64,000 nt of DNA from the NCBI GenBank assembly GCA_963765265.1, contig CAVXVN010000003.1:62001-126000 (forward strand), written 5' to 3'. A program made the translations under genes and the position numbers. Shown here one piece after another: positions 40,919-49,600 of this stretch (position 1 is its first letter; every line of letters begins with the position of its first letter). A model generated the notes under the pieces. It searched no databases, was not told the DNA's origin, and saw only the letters and a program-made list of their open reading frames with translations. Source of the stretch: Bacillus_BD sp963765265 (GTDB taxonomy: Bacteria > Bacillota > Bacilli > Bacillales > Cytobacillaceae).

Positions 40919-41233
40919 TAAGCCGCTTCACCCCTTGATATATAAGGGTTTTATGTAAGATGAGAGTGAAATGTTAACATTTTGCTAACATAGAGGATAT
41001 TTAATGGAGGCTTCTCATTAGTTGAGCAAACTTTTGAGAAGCCTCTTTTTCATGTCTTTCGTTACATGAAGATAAACATTTTGATCAGTGCTTTTTCTTC
41101 CCCAATTTGCTCCACTAAAGCATAATGAATACCATCATTATGTAAATAAAAGTTGTGGAAAGTGACGGTATCAATAGGAAGGGTTTACGTCAATCAGTTT
41201 AAAAGAATTGTACTAGAAAAGTCATTTTTATTG
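40919..41233 (+). other. Region after groEL with a possible gene remnant on the minus strand
   Basis: Holds the groEL terminator and, on the minus strand (about 41181 down to 41068), a short frame that reads TLPIDTVTFHNFYLHNDG then HYALVEQIGEEKALIKMF and stops. It lacks a start, and a stop lies just before it. The composition looks protein-like, so it may be the C-terminal relic of a lost gene. Nothing else is recognisable. Confidence 0.35.
41007..41050 (+). terminator. Terminator after groEL
   Basis: GAGGCTTCTCA pairs with TGAGAAGCCTC across a 17-base loop, followed by TTTTT. Confidence 0.85.
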
Positions 41234-41262
41234 TAATTTATATTTTATAAGTCATATTTATT

Positions 41263-41290
41263 TTGACAGGGTATTTTTTTATGTGATACT
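41263..41290 (+). promoter_or_regulatory. Promoter of tRNA-Sec copy 1
   Basis: TTGACA (41263-41268), 16-base spacer, extended -10 TGTGATACT ending at 41290; the tRNA begins 9 bases later. Confidence 0.7.
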
Positions 41291-41298
41291 ATTCACTT

Positions 41299-41395
41299 GG
41301 GAGTGGATGGGTTCTGGTGTTCCCTCTAGTCTTCAAAACTAGCATGAGGAGTTAATAGCTACTTAGGTGGGTTCAATTCCCACACATTCCCGCCA
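41299..41395 (+). tRNA. selC: tRNA-Sec (TCA), copy 1
   Basis: A 97-base tRNA with the UCA anticodon in CTAGTCTTCAAAACTAG, a long acceptor/T stack (GGGAGTG..ATTCCC), extended D arm and long variable arm, all typical of bacterial tRNA-Sec. CCA is encoded. It is charged with serine and converted by SelA, then delivered by SelB. Its T loop reads TTCAATT. Confidence 0.95.
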
Positions 41396-41457
41396 AACTT
41401 TAATATCCAGAGGTATTTTAATTTATATTTCATAAGCCATATTTATTTTATAAAAGA

Positions 41458-41485
41458 TTGACAAGATTTTTCTTTAAGTGATACT
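41458..41485 (+). promoter_or_regulatory. Promoter of tRNA-Sec copy 2
   Basis: TTGACA (41458-41463), 16-base spacer, GATACT (41480-41485); same geometry as copy 1, so both copies should be transcribed separately. Confidence 0.7.
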
Positions 41486-41493
41486 ATCCACAT

Positions 41494-41590
41494 GGGAGTG
41501 GATGGGTTCTGGTGTTCCCTCTAGTCTTCAAAACTAGCATGAGGAGTTAATAGCTACTTAGGTGGGTTCGATTCCCACACATTCCCGCCA
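41494..41590 (+). tRNA. selC: tRNA-Sec (TCA), copy 2
   Basis: Identical to copy 1 except for the T loop (TTCGATT instead of TTCAATT). Encoded CCA. It is followed by a terminator at 41642-41670. Confidence 0.95.
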
Positions 41591-41957
41591 AACTTTAATA
41601 TCTAAAGGTATTTTAATTAAGAAAAGCCTTCTTGTTATATAAAAAGACCCTAAAAATGGGTCTTTTTTTCAATTATTATGACTGAAAATCAATTTTTAAT
41701 AAATTCATATTGCTTTGTTAACGGTAGGTAGGATTTTTAGTAATTGATACAGGGAATTTATTTAACTTTAAATGTTTGGAATACTTTTCAAAATGACACC
41801 GTGAAAAAGAGACTAATATCACTTTTTTGAAGGACTATTTATGATATAACGATAGTATAAAATATTTTATCAATCTCCGAATAGAAACTGATGAGTAGTG
41901 TTTTCGGTTAATCTATTAAAAGGTGAGTGGAGTGGAAAATTGGAAGGAGTATATAAA
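41591..41957 (+). other. Intergenic region between tRNA-Sec and selB
   Basis: Contains the tRNA-Sec terminator and the selB leader with a good ribosome site (GGAAGGAG before 41958). No coding frame or other element recognised. Confidence 0.5.
41642..41670 (+). terminator. Terminator after tRNA-Sec copy 2
   Basis: AAAAGACCC pairs with GGGTCTTTT around TAAAAAT, followed by TTTT. Confidence 0.88.
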
Positions 41958-43835
41958 ATGGACCATTTCGTAATAGGAACAGCAGGGCACGTCGATCATG
42001 GGAAGACGACCTTAATTAAAGCACTGACTGGGATTGAAACAGATACAACGGTAGAAGAGAAAACACGTGGTCTCTCGATTAATTTAGGTTTTGCCTATAT
42101 GGATCTGCCAAGTGGAAAACGTGCTGGAATTGTTGATGTTCCAGGTCATGAGAAATTTATTAAAAACATGATGGCAGGTCTGTCTGGTATTCAATTGATA
42201 CTTCTAGTCATTGATGCTGGAGAAGGCGTAATGCCACAAACAAGAGAACATATTGATATTTTACAAATACTAGGAATTGAAAAATATATTATTGTGCTGA
42301 CAAAAGTAAATACAGTTGATCAAGAATTAGTGGAATTAGTCGAAGAAGATATTAAAGAGCAATTACAAGGAACACTGCTTGAAAGTGCTCCAATCTTTAA
42401 AGTTGATTCATTGTCCGGCATCGGAATCAATGAATTGATTTCAGAAATTGATAGCGTAAGCCAAAATATTGAACGCTCCAACTCTCTTGTTTCACCGCGA
42501 ATGCACATTGACCGCGTCTTTTCAGTTAAAGGCTTTGGAACCGTTGTGACAGGGACACTGATAGAAGGTACGGTACACATAAATGATGAATTAATGATAT
42601 TTCCAAAGGAGCTTCGAACAAAGATAAGAAATATCCAGGTTCACGAACAAAATGTTAATGAGGCTGTTGCCGGAATGAGAGTAGCGTTAAATTTAGCAAA
42701 CGTTCATGTAAACGATATCTCAAGAGGGGATACCCTCGCTATACCTGAATCTGTCCAAAAAACATGGATGATTGATGTAAAAGCGAATTATTTAGCACAT
42801 GTAGAGGAGCCTCTCAAACTTTGGGATCGACTGCGTCTTTATATAGGAACGAGAGAAGTTCTTTGCCGGGCAGTTCCTATTGGTGTTGAAATCGTAGAGC
42901 CAGGTGAAGAAGCTTTTTTACAGCTGCGGCTTGAGGAAGAAATTGTTGCAAAAAGAGGCGACAAATTTATCCTTCGCTCCTATTCTCCTATGCACGTAAT
43001 TGGTGGAGGAGTCATTTTAGATACAACACCAACAAAACATCGTCGTTTTAATGAGGAAACAATTAAAACGCTTCAGACACGTGAAAAAGGTTCAACAAAT
43101 GAATTGATTGATGATTTTGCTGCAAGAATAGAAGACATACTAATTTCTAAAGAAGAAGTAGTCAGTTATTTAGGCATTTCTCAAACAGAAATTAATGAAG
43201 TTATGGATGAAATGGTAAATGAAGGACAAATGATAAAAGTTAATCAGCAGTATATGCATCCATTGAAGTATGAAAAGTTTAAAAAAGATATGGTAGCCAT
43301 ATTAGAACGTTTTCACAAATCGTACAGGCTTCGAACAGGTATCATAAAGGAGGAATTGCGATCTCGAATTGCTCCCGATTTAAAAGGAAAAGACTTTGAT
43401 AGACTTTTACAGATGTTGGCTGAAGAAGCATTAATTAAGAATCAAGATACGATCTCATTAAGTGAATTTACTGTGACATATAACAAATATCATTTGAAAG
43501 ATAAAGAGGAAATCGAGCAAAAGTTGAAACAAGCTGGTTACACTCCACCAAGTGAAGCAGAACTTATTGGTGATAATAAAGAACGAAAAGAATTAATCGA
43601 TTCACTTATAGGTAAAACGATTGCTCGTCTTGATCCTGAAACGGTCATCTATAAAGATTACTATGATACAGCCGTAAAAAAAGCGACAGATTTTATAAAA
43701 GAAAATGGCAAAATGACGCTCGCTGAATTTCGTGATATGACAGGATCTAGTCGAAAATATGCTCTGATTCTCCTTGAATGCTTAGATAAAAATAAAATAA
43801 CTCGACGAGTTGAAGATTATCGCATCCTTAGTTAA
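41958..43835 (+). CDS. selB: Selenocysteine-specific translation elongation factor SelB
   Basis: SelB carries Sec-tRNA-Sec to UGA codons that are followed by a SECIS hairpin. The 625-residue protein has an EF-Tu-like GTPase domain (GTAGHVDHGKTTLIKALTG, TRGLSINLGFAY, DVPGHEKFIKNM), beta-barrel domains (FSVKGFGTVVTGTLIEG), and a C-terminal half (about residues 370-625) with winged-helix units that bind SECIS RNA (ending GSSRKYALILLECLDKNKITRR). The ATG at 41958 follows GGAAGGAG; the longer frame from 41898 has no site. A full-length, intact gene implies working UGA decoding. Confidence 0.96.
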   Translation: MDHFVIGTAGHVDHGKTTLIKALTGIETDTTVEEKTRGLSINLGFAYMDLPSGKRAGIVDVPGHEKFIKNMMAGLSGIQLILLVIDAGEGVMPQTREHIDILQILGIEKYIIVLTKVNTVDQELVELVEEDIKEQLQGTLLESAPIFKVDSLSGIGINELISEIDSVSQNIERSNSLVSPRMHIDRVFSVKGFGTVVTGTLIEGTVHINDELMIFPKELRTKIRNIQVHEQNVNEAVAGMRVALNLANVHVNDISRGDTLAIPESVQKTWMIDVKANYLAHVEEPLKLWDRLRLYIGTREVLCRAVPIGVEIVEPGEEAFLQLRLEEEIVAKRGDKFILRSYSPMHVIGGGVILDTTPTKHRRFNEETIKTLQTREKGSTNELIDDFAARIEDILISKEEVVSYLGISQTEINEVMDEMVNEGQMIKVNQQYMHPLKYEKFKKDMVAILERFHKSYRLRTGIIKEELRSRIAPDLKGKDFDRLLQMLAEEALIKNQDTISLSEFTVTYNKYHLKDKEEIEQKLKQAGYTPPSEAELIGDNKERKELIDSLIGKTIARLDPETVIYKDYYDTAVKKATDFIKENGKMTLAEFRDMTGSSRKYALILLECLDKNKITRRVEDYRILS

Positions 43836-44187
43836 TAATCTCTATTGGAACTCTAGATCTGGGTGCCTGTAACTTTTCGAATGAAAGTTATTGGCAAACG
43901 AAGAATAAAATTAATCATGCTACCGAAAGAGAAGGTAAAAGCTCTTTATTAAGTGTAAACAAATAAAGTCCTCCCCTCTATTGTAAGGTGGGGACTGCTT
44001 GTCAATTACTCTTTGGATAGCTTAATTTACGAGTGAAAAAGCAGCCATATACGGTGGTTGCTTATTTTCATTTAATGATCCTAATATAGTTCTAGGTGCC
44101 TAGACGCTGCTTGAACTTATTGGGATTTATGATTATATAGATGACAGCACTATTAACATATTTAAATAAAATATGAGGGGGATAGTC
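43836..44187 (+). other. Intergenic region between selB and galE
   Basis: Contains an imperfect GC-rich hairpin (about 43968-43998), a terminator-like stem AGCAGCCA/TGGTTGCT with TATTTT (44040-44068), and the galE leader with GAGGGGGA. No coding frame seen. Confidence 0.5.
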
Positions 44188-45183
44188 TTGAATATACTAG
44201 TTACCGGTGGTGCAGGATATATAGGCTCACATACATGTGTCGCTTTATTAGAAGCAGGTCATACAGTAATTGTTGCCGATAATCTTTGCAACAGTAAAGC
44301 AGGAAGTATACATAAAGTAAAACAAATAACAAATAAAGAAATTACATTCTATGAGATAGATGTTACCGATGAAGAAGCGGTGAACACGATCTTTTCCAAT
44401 CATGATCTAGATGGTGTTATTCATTTTGCAGGCCTTAAAGCTGTTGGTGAATCCGTTGAAAAGCCATTAGCTTATTATTATAACAACATTGTCAGCACGA
44501 TGATTCTTGCTAAAGCTTGCATTAAATATGGTGTGAATCGTTTTGTTTTCAGCTCCTCAGCAACAGTGTACGGAGATAATCAAGTACCATTTGTAGAGAC
44601 GATGGATCTTTTACCAACGACCAATCCTTATGGTGAAACGAAGGCGATGAGTGAGCGGATTCTAACGGATATAGCAAAAGCAAATCCTACCTTTTCAGTA
44701 TCCATTCTTCGCTATTTTAATCCAGTAGGTGCACATGAAAGTGGATTAATCGGTGAAGCACCGAATGGAATTCCAAATAATCTTATGCCTTATGTTACTC
44801 AAGTGGCAAAGGGGAAACTAGAAAAATTAAGAGTCTTCGGAAATGACTATCTAACAGTGGATGGAACGGGAGTCCGTGATTATATTCATGTAATGGATCT
44901 AGCTGAGGGCCATGTGGCAGCATTGGATCATCTTACTGAAGGAGTTCATATTTATAACTTAGGAACTGGTCAGGGTACTAGTGTCTTAGAGTTAGTGAAA
45001 GCTTTTGAAGAAGCTAACGGTATTGAAGTACCTTATGAAATTGTGGATCGCAGACCTGGGGATATTGCGGAGTGTTATGCTGATGCTTCAAAAGCCGAGC
45101 GGGAGCTAGGCTGGACGGCGAAACGTGATATTATTTCGATGTGCCGGGATGCTTGGCGGTTTGAGAAGAATTATAAAGAATGA
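44188..45183 (+). CDS. galE: UDP-glucose 4-epimerase GalE
   Basis: GalE interconverts UDP-glucose and UDP-galactose (or the N-acetyl forms). The 331-residue protein has the Rossmann motif ILVTGGAGYIGSHT, VIHFAGLKAVGESV, FSSSATVYGD, the catalytic YGETK (Tyr-x-x-x-Lys), and GTGVRDYIHVMDLAEGHV. I start at the TTG at 44188, 5 bases after GAGGGGGA. It lies 28 bases upstream of a glycosyltransferase gene, probably one operon, placed between selB and selD. Why a sugar epimerase sits inside the selenium locus is unclear; it may be a chance insertion. Confidence 0.94.
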   Translation: MNILVTGGAGYIGSHTCVALLEAGHTVIVADNLCNSKAGSIHKVKQITNKEITFYEIDVTDEEAVNTIFSNHDLDGVIHFAGLKAVGESVEKPLAYYYNNIVSTMILAKACIKYGVNRFVFSSSATVYGDNQVPFVETMDLLPTTNPYGETKAMSERILTDIAKANPTFSVSILRYFNPVGAHESGLIGEAPNGIPNNLMPYVTQVAKGKLEKLRVFGNDYLTVDGTGVRDYIHVMDLAEGHVAALDHLTEGVHIYNLGTGQGTSVLELVKAFEEANGIEVPYEIVDRRPGDIAECYADASKAERELGWTAKRDIISMCRDAWRFEKNYKE

Positions 45184-45211
45184 GGGGAAAATTAATGAAA
45201 GGAATAAATGT

Positions 45212-46417
45212 ATGAGAATTTTACATATTCAAGCACAGCTGCCAAGTAAAACAGGAAGTGGAGTTTATTTTACTAATATTATTAAAGGACTAGAAGACCG
45301 TGCCCAACAAGCTTGTCTTTATGGGTGCTACTCAGATTTTGAATGGGATATTTTACCGAAAGATAAGCAGTACCAAGTCGTTTTTCCAAATAAATATTGC
45401 AATTTCCCGCTCCCGGGAATGAGTGATGTGATGCCCTATGAAAGCACCATTTATGGAGAAATGACGCCTGAAATGATTGGAAATTGGAAAAGAGCTTTTG
45501 AACCGGCAGTTCGTCAAGCGGTTGCTGATTTAAAGCCGGATATAATTATTTCTCATCATCTTTGGTTTTTAACCAACTTTATTCGCCAATGGTTTCCTGA
45601 TATAAAAGTGACAGCTGTCAGCCATGGGACGGATTTGCGTCAGGCAAAAAAACATCCTCATTTAGCAAAGCAGTATACGAAACACATTAAAGATTTAGAT
45701 ATTATTTTTACACTGAGTTCAGAGCATATTCCTTCTATAAAAAAAATCTATGGTGCCTCTGAAAAACAAATTCACGTTTTAGGGAGCGGCTTTAACGAGG
45801 ATAATTTTTATCCTGCTGAAAAAAATAAAGATAAAGATATTTCCATCGTCTATGCCGGAAAGATTGCAGACAGTAAAGGTGTTTTTCAATTAGTCGACAC
45901 ATTCAAAAATCAGCTGAGTGATGAGAAAAATGTAAACTTAGAGTTATATGGAGCTGGAGATAAAGAAGCTGTAGACCGATTAAAAAAAGGAATAGAATCT
46001 GATCCACGCATGACTTATTACGGAGCTGTCACTCAAGATGTATTGGGAGATATCTTCCGAAAACACGAAGTTTTTGTACTGCCATCTTATTATGAAGGTC
46101 TTCCTTTAGTTGTTTTAGAGAGTCTTGCTTGCGGTATGCGTGTAGTAGTGAATGAGTTTCCTGCTTTGATAGAGCTTTTAAGCGGAACCATTAATGAAAG
46201 CGGCTGGGTGGAGTATGTCAAACAGCCTCGCTTAGAGAACGTTGATCAGCCTGTTGAAAGTGATCTGTCAGCTTATTGTGACCGCCTGGCAGAAGCTTTA
46301 AAAAAACAAATTAAGAGAGCCCGTGAAAGTGCAGAGCTTCGGGAAGAACTTCATGAAAGCATTAATAAGTACTCTTGGACAGGACTTGTTGACCGTCTGT
46401 GGCAGACGATTCAGTAA
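45212..46417 (+). CDS. Glycosyltransferase family 4 protein
   Basis: A 401-residue GT-B glycosyltransferase. The N-terminal domain reads MRILHIQAQLPSKTGSGVYF and IIISHHLWFLTNFI; the C-terminal donor-binding domain has IVYAGKIADSKGVFQLVD, ELYGAGDK and the GT4 EX7E-like stretch VLPSYYEGLPLVVLESLACGMRVV. Acceptor and donor are unknown. It follows galE, so a UDP-sugar made by GalE could be its donor. I considered a SenB-like selenosugar synthase because selD is the next gene, but the length and motifs point to a generic GT4. A strong terminator follows. Start ATG at 45212 after AAGGAA. Confidence 0.88.
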   Translation: MRILHIQAQLPSKTGSGVYFTNIIKGLEDRAQQACLYGCYSDFEWDILPKDKQYQVVFPNKYCNFPLPGMSDVMPYESTIYGEMTPEMIGNWKRAFEPAVRQAVADLKPDIIISHHLWFLTNFIRQWFPDIKVTAVSHGTDLRQAKKHPHLAKQYTKHIKDLDIIFTLSSEHIPSIKKIYGASEKQIHVLGSGFNEDNFYPAEKNKDKDISIVYAGKIADSKGVFQLVDTFKNQLSDEKNVNLELYGAGDKEAVDRLKKGIESDPRMTYYGAVTQDVLGDIFRKHEVFVLPSYYEGLPLVVLESLACGMRVVVNEFPALIELLSGTINESGWVEYVKQPRLENVDQPVESDLSAYCDRLAEALKKQIKRARESAELREELHESINKYSWTGLVDRLWQTIQ

Positions 46418-46436
46418 TAAGGGTTAAACAAAAAAA

Positions 46437-46462
46437 GGACCGGGCGGTTTTGCCCGGTTTTT
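46437..46462 (+). terminator. Terminator after galE-glycosyltransferase operon
   Basis: ACCGGGC pairs with GCCCGGT around GGTTTT and runs into TTTTTC. A second hairpin, CTCGACA/TGTCGAG (46474-46494), follows without a T run. Confidence 0.88.
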
Positions 46463-46550
46463 CTTAATCGACTCGACAAGGTACATGTCGAGTTTGGGAT
46501 TGTGGCATTAGCCCACAGCATATGGATAAAGAGAATAGAATGGGTACCTA

Positions 46551-47600
46551 TTATTTATTCACAATAATTAATTTGTCTTGTTTATCGGTTACTTCACCAA
46601 TTATCCAAGAATCATGTCCTTCGTCTTTCATTGATTTAACATATTTTTCAGCATCAGAGGGATTAATTGCGATTAATAAACCACCTGATGTAATCGCATC
46701 ACAAAGAATGATTTGTTCTTCAGGAGCAATGTTGTGGTATTCCACATCTTTTTCAAGCCACTTATGATTTGATTTAGAACCTCCGGGAACAATCCCATCT
46801 TGTGCCAGTTTTAATGCACCGTCAAGAATAGGAACTTTATCATATTCAATAACAAGGGTTACATTACTGCCACTTGCCATTTCACTGCCATGTCCAAGAA
46901 GTCCAAAACCAGTAACATCTGTAACTGCACTTGGTGAAAATCGACTTAAAACTTCAGCAGCTTTCTTATTTAACATGGCCATCGTTTCTGTAACAATTTT
47001 TTCTTGTTCTGGTGTGACGGCACCTTGTTTAATCCCAGTTGTGAGAATACCGACCCCAATTGGCTTTGTTAGAACAAGAACTTGTCCAGGTTCTGCACCG
47101 ACATTTCTCCAAAATTTATTAGGATGAACAATTCCGGTTACAGATAAACCATACTTAGGTTCTTGATCATCTATGGAATGTCCACCAACTAGGATAGCCC
47201 CAGCTTCTTTTATTTTGTCAGATCCACCTCGTAATATCTCAGCTAGTATTTCTCCACCTAATTTTTTCACCGGATAACCAACCATATTTAATGCTGTTTT
47301 GGGTATGCCACCCATTGCATACACATCGCTTAACGCATTGGCTGCAGCAATTTGACCGAACATATACGGGTCATCTACAACCGGGGTAAAATAATCAATG
47401 GTTTGTATTAATGCGATCGAATCTGTCAATTTATATACACCAGCATCATCAGACGTTTCACGTCCTACAAGTAATTCGGGAACGTCTTCTTGTTCAGGTA
47501 ATAAGCGCAAAACTTGCGCTAGGTCTTCAGGACCAATTTTACAACCTCAACCAGCTTTTGTTGAGAATGAAGTAAGACGAATTTTTTCTTGCTCATTCAA
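46551..47600 (-). CDS. selD: Selenide, water dikinase SelD (selenoprotein)
   Basis: SelD makes selenophosphate, the selenium donor for Sec-tRNA, from selenide and ATP. A plain open frame starts only at 47510, but the reading extends upstream through an in-frame TGA at 47547-47549 (residue 18) to a TTG at 47600 preceded by GGAGGTG. The extension reads TSFSTKAG-U-GCKIGPEDLA, the conserved catalytic loop where many homologues have Cys. The rest shows DDAGVYKL, ANALSDVYAMGGIPKTALNM and GGHSIDDQEPKYGLSVTG. 349 residues. It is divergent from selA, sharing a 190-base spacer. Confidence 0.95.
47522..47534 (-). promoter_or_regulatory. bSECIS hairpin in selD
   Basis: On the mRNA strand GGTC-CTGAA-GACC folds 12 bases after the UGA. 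A short stem with a G in the loop fits bacterial SECIS elements read by SelB. Confidence 0.65.
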
Positions 47601-47793
47601 TAGAAACACCTCCAAAACATAGTATACAAGTTTTTCTCTTTAAATGTACATGACTAACTTATAACATTTGTTTAAAATAACAGTTTCGATAGCATTACTG
47701 TAGGAAAAGATAATATATACATAAGATTTTAAAACGTGAAATGTGAAAAATGATATAATCAAAAAGTATTTATCTTATTTTGGAGGGAACTTT

Positions 47794-49203
47794 ATGAGAC
47801 AATTATTGAAATATTTGCCTCCCATTCATGAACTACAGAAACATGAAAGGTTTTCCGTGTTAATGAATCAATATGGGATTGATCATACAAACATGACTGC
47901 AATTTTGACGAATGTTTTAAATGATATTAGGCAAATGCTTTTACAAAATCGATGGTCTGGAAATGAACCTGGAAATGAATTATTTATTACAGAAATTTTT
48001 AATCGTTCGGAAAAAATCATTCAACAGCAATTTCGGTACACATTAAAAAATGTAATTAATGCGACTGGTACCATTTTACATACAAATTTAGGAAGAGCAC
48101 GTTTAAGCGAACAGGCGGTAGAACATGTCGCAAAAATTGCCTCGCAATATTCCAATTTAGAATATAAATTAGAAGAAGGGGAGCGCGGCTCCAGACATAG
48201 TCATGTGGAAGACCTAATTAAAAGGATTACAGGTGCAGAGGCAGCAATGGTCGTTAATAATAATGCTGCAGCAGTATATTTCATTCTTCGTGCATTTACA
48301 TTAAATAAAGAAGTTATTGTTTCCAGAGGACAATTGGTTGAAATAGGTGGTTCATTCCGAATTTCATCTATTATGGAAGAAAGCGGAGCAAAGCTTATTG
48401 AAGTTGGTACCACTAATAAAACACATCTTTATGATTATGAACGTGCAATAAATGAAGAAACACGAATGATATTAAAAGTACATACCAGTAATTTTAAAAT
48501 ACATGGATTTACTGAATCCGTTGAAACGAAAGAATTAGTAGACTTAGCGAATCAACATGAACAAGTTATTTTTTATGAAGATTTAGGCAGTGGTGTTTTA
48601 TATGATTTTCGTCAGCATGGTATTGGCGATGAGCCGGTTGTTGGAGAAGTTCTGAAGATGGGTGCTGATCTTGTTTCTTTTAGTGGGGATAAACTTTTAG
48701 GGGGTCCTCAGGCAGGAATCATTGCTGGTAACAAAGACTTAATTGATAAACTAAAAAAACACCAGCTAGCCCGTGTTTTAAGGGTAGATAAAATGACTCT
48801 TGCTGCATTAGAGGGAACATTAATGCATTATCTAAAAGGAAAAGATGAACTTAACAAAGTTCCAGTCATTAGAGACTTGTTACAAAGTAAAGATGAATTG
48901 AAACTACGTTCAGAGAGATTCAAGGAAAAACTTAATAATACCTGTGATTCCTACCATATAAATATAATGGAAGGAACAAGCCAGGTTGGAGGCGGAACAA
49001 TGCCTGAAGTATTATTACCTACATTTGTGGTTGTATTAAAGCATAATGTTATATCCGCAGAAAATTTGGCAAAGATTTTAAGAGCGCATGACACTCCTGC
49101 CATCATTGTGCGAATCCAAAGGGATGAGATCCTGCTGGATTTAAGAACAGTGAATATCGAAGAAGAAGAAATCATTATTAAGGTTTTAGCATCTATAAAA
49201 TAA
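47794..49203 (+). CDS. selA: L-seryl-tRNA(Sec) selenium transferase SelA
   Basis: SelA is a PLP enzyme that converts Ser-tRNA-Sec to Sec-tRNA-Sec with selenophosphate. The 469-residue protein has the N-terminal tRNA-binding domain (LLKYLPPIHEL), NVINATGTILHTNLGRARLS, VVNNNAAAVYFIL, EDLGSGVLYDF and the PLP lysine in DLVSFSGDKLLGGPQAGI (residue 300). The start ATG at 47794 follows GGAGGG; the frame upstream to 47743 lacks a site. A terminator follows at 49230-49262, before the grd region. Confidence 0.97.
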   Translation: MRQLLKYLPPIHELQKHERFSVLMNQYGIDHTNMTAILTNVLNDIRQMLLQNRWSGNEPGNELFITEIFNRSEKIIQQQFRYTLKNVINATGTILHTNLGRARLSEQAVEHVAKIASQYSNLEYKLEEGERGSRHSHVEDLIKRITGAEAAMVVNNNAAAVYFILRAFTLNKEVIVSRGQLVEIGGSFRISSIMEESGAKLIEVGTTNKTHLYDYERAINEETRMILKVHTSNFKIHGFTESVETKELVDLANQHEQVIFYEDLGSGVLYDFRQHGIGDEPVVGEVLKMGADLVSFSGDKLLGGPQAGIIAGNKDLIDKLKKHQLARVLRVDKMTLAALEGTLMHYLKGKDELNKVPVIRDLLQSKDELKLRSERFKEKLNNTCDSYHINIMEGTSQVGGGTMPEVLLPTFVVVLKHNVISAENLAKILRAHDTPAIIVRIQRDEILLDLRTVNIEEEEIIIKVLASIK

Positions 49204-49229
49204 AACTTTGTTTATCTCAGTTAAGATGC

Positions 49230-49262
49230 CCCTTTAGATATGATTATCTAAAGGGAATTTTT
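49230..49262 (+). terminator. Terminator after selA
   Basis: CCCTTTAGATA and TATCTAAAGGG form an 11-base-pair stem with a TGAT loop, followed by AATTTTT. Confidence 0.9.
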
Positions 49263-49499
49263 ACAAGGTGCTTCCTAAAATTTTTTCTTCTACCGTGATA
49301 TCCCGATAAATTTACGTTTGAAATTAACATATTAATATATTAATAGTGTAAAACCGATAAATATGGAAGATGTTGACAGCTTAATTAATGGGCTATATAA
49401 TTACCTTGTAAGAAGGTATATCAATAGATGAAATTTATTATTCCATAAAAACTTTTCTTTCTAGAATGACCAAAAGAGTATATTTTTTTTGCAATTAAA

Positions 49500-49513
49500 T
49501 GAAAGCGCTTTTA
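49500..49513 (+). promoter_or_regulatory. cre-like site (CcpA) upstream of grd operon
   Basis: TGAAAGCGCTTTTA matches the cre core TGNAANCGNTNNCA except at the last positions, and lies downstream of a TTGCAA element. It could bring glycine reductase under catabolite control. Confidence 0.4.
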
Positions 49514-49600
49514 ATACTTATGTGTGATATTCTTTGCAAGGTTAAAGTTTTTATGAAATAAGGGCTTGTTATCTTAAGAAAAGAAGGAGGAACTGTTTAG

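Larger units (their letters stand above)
41234..41613 (+). repeat. Tandem duplication carrying two tRNA-Sec genes
   Basis: Two units (about 41234-41418 and 41419-41613) each contain TAATTTATATTT, a promoter, a tRNA-Sec gene and the trailer CCAAACTTTAATATC. Upstream parts have diverged (a 10-base length difference), while the tRNAs differ at only one base. Confidence 0.85.
49204..49600 (+). other. Leader region upstream of the glycine reductase operon
   Basis: Holds the selA terminator, an AT-rich stretch, a catabolite-response-like palindrome at 49500-49513, and an AAGGAGG ribosome site at 49584-49590 that now precedes only a gene remnant. I see no complete gene. Confidence 0.55.

Noticed and set aside
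41299..41590. The two near-identical tRNA-Sec genes as an assembly duplicate.
   Set aside because: Their upstream sequences differ at many positions and by a 10-base indel, which an assembly artefact would not produce.
46522..46767. Plus-strand frame of 81 residues over the 3' end of selD.
   Set aside because: It is antisense to a conserved part of SelD and has no ribosome site or recognisable features.
47547..47549. Reading selD as a broken gene because of its in-frame TGA.
   Set aside because: The TGA is exactly at the catalytic U/C position of SelD, with selA, selB and tRNA-Sec nearby.
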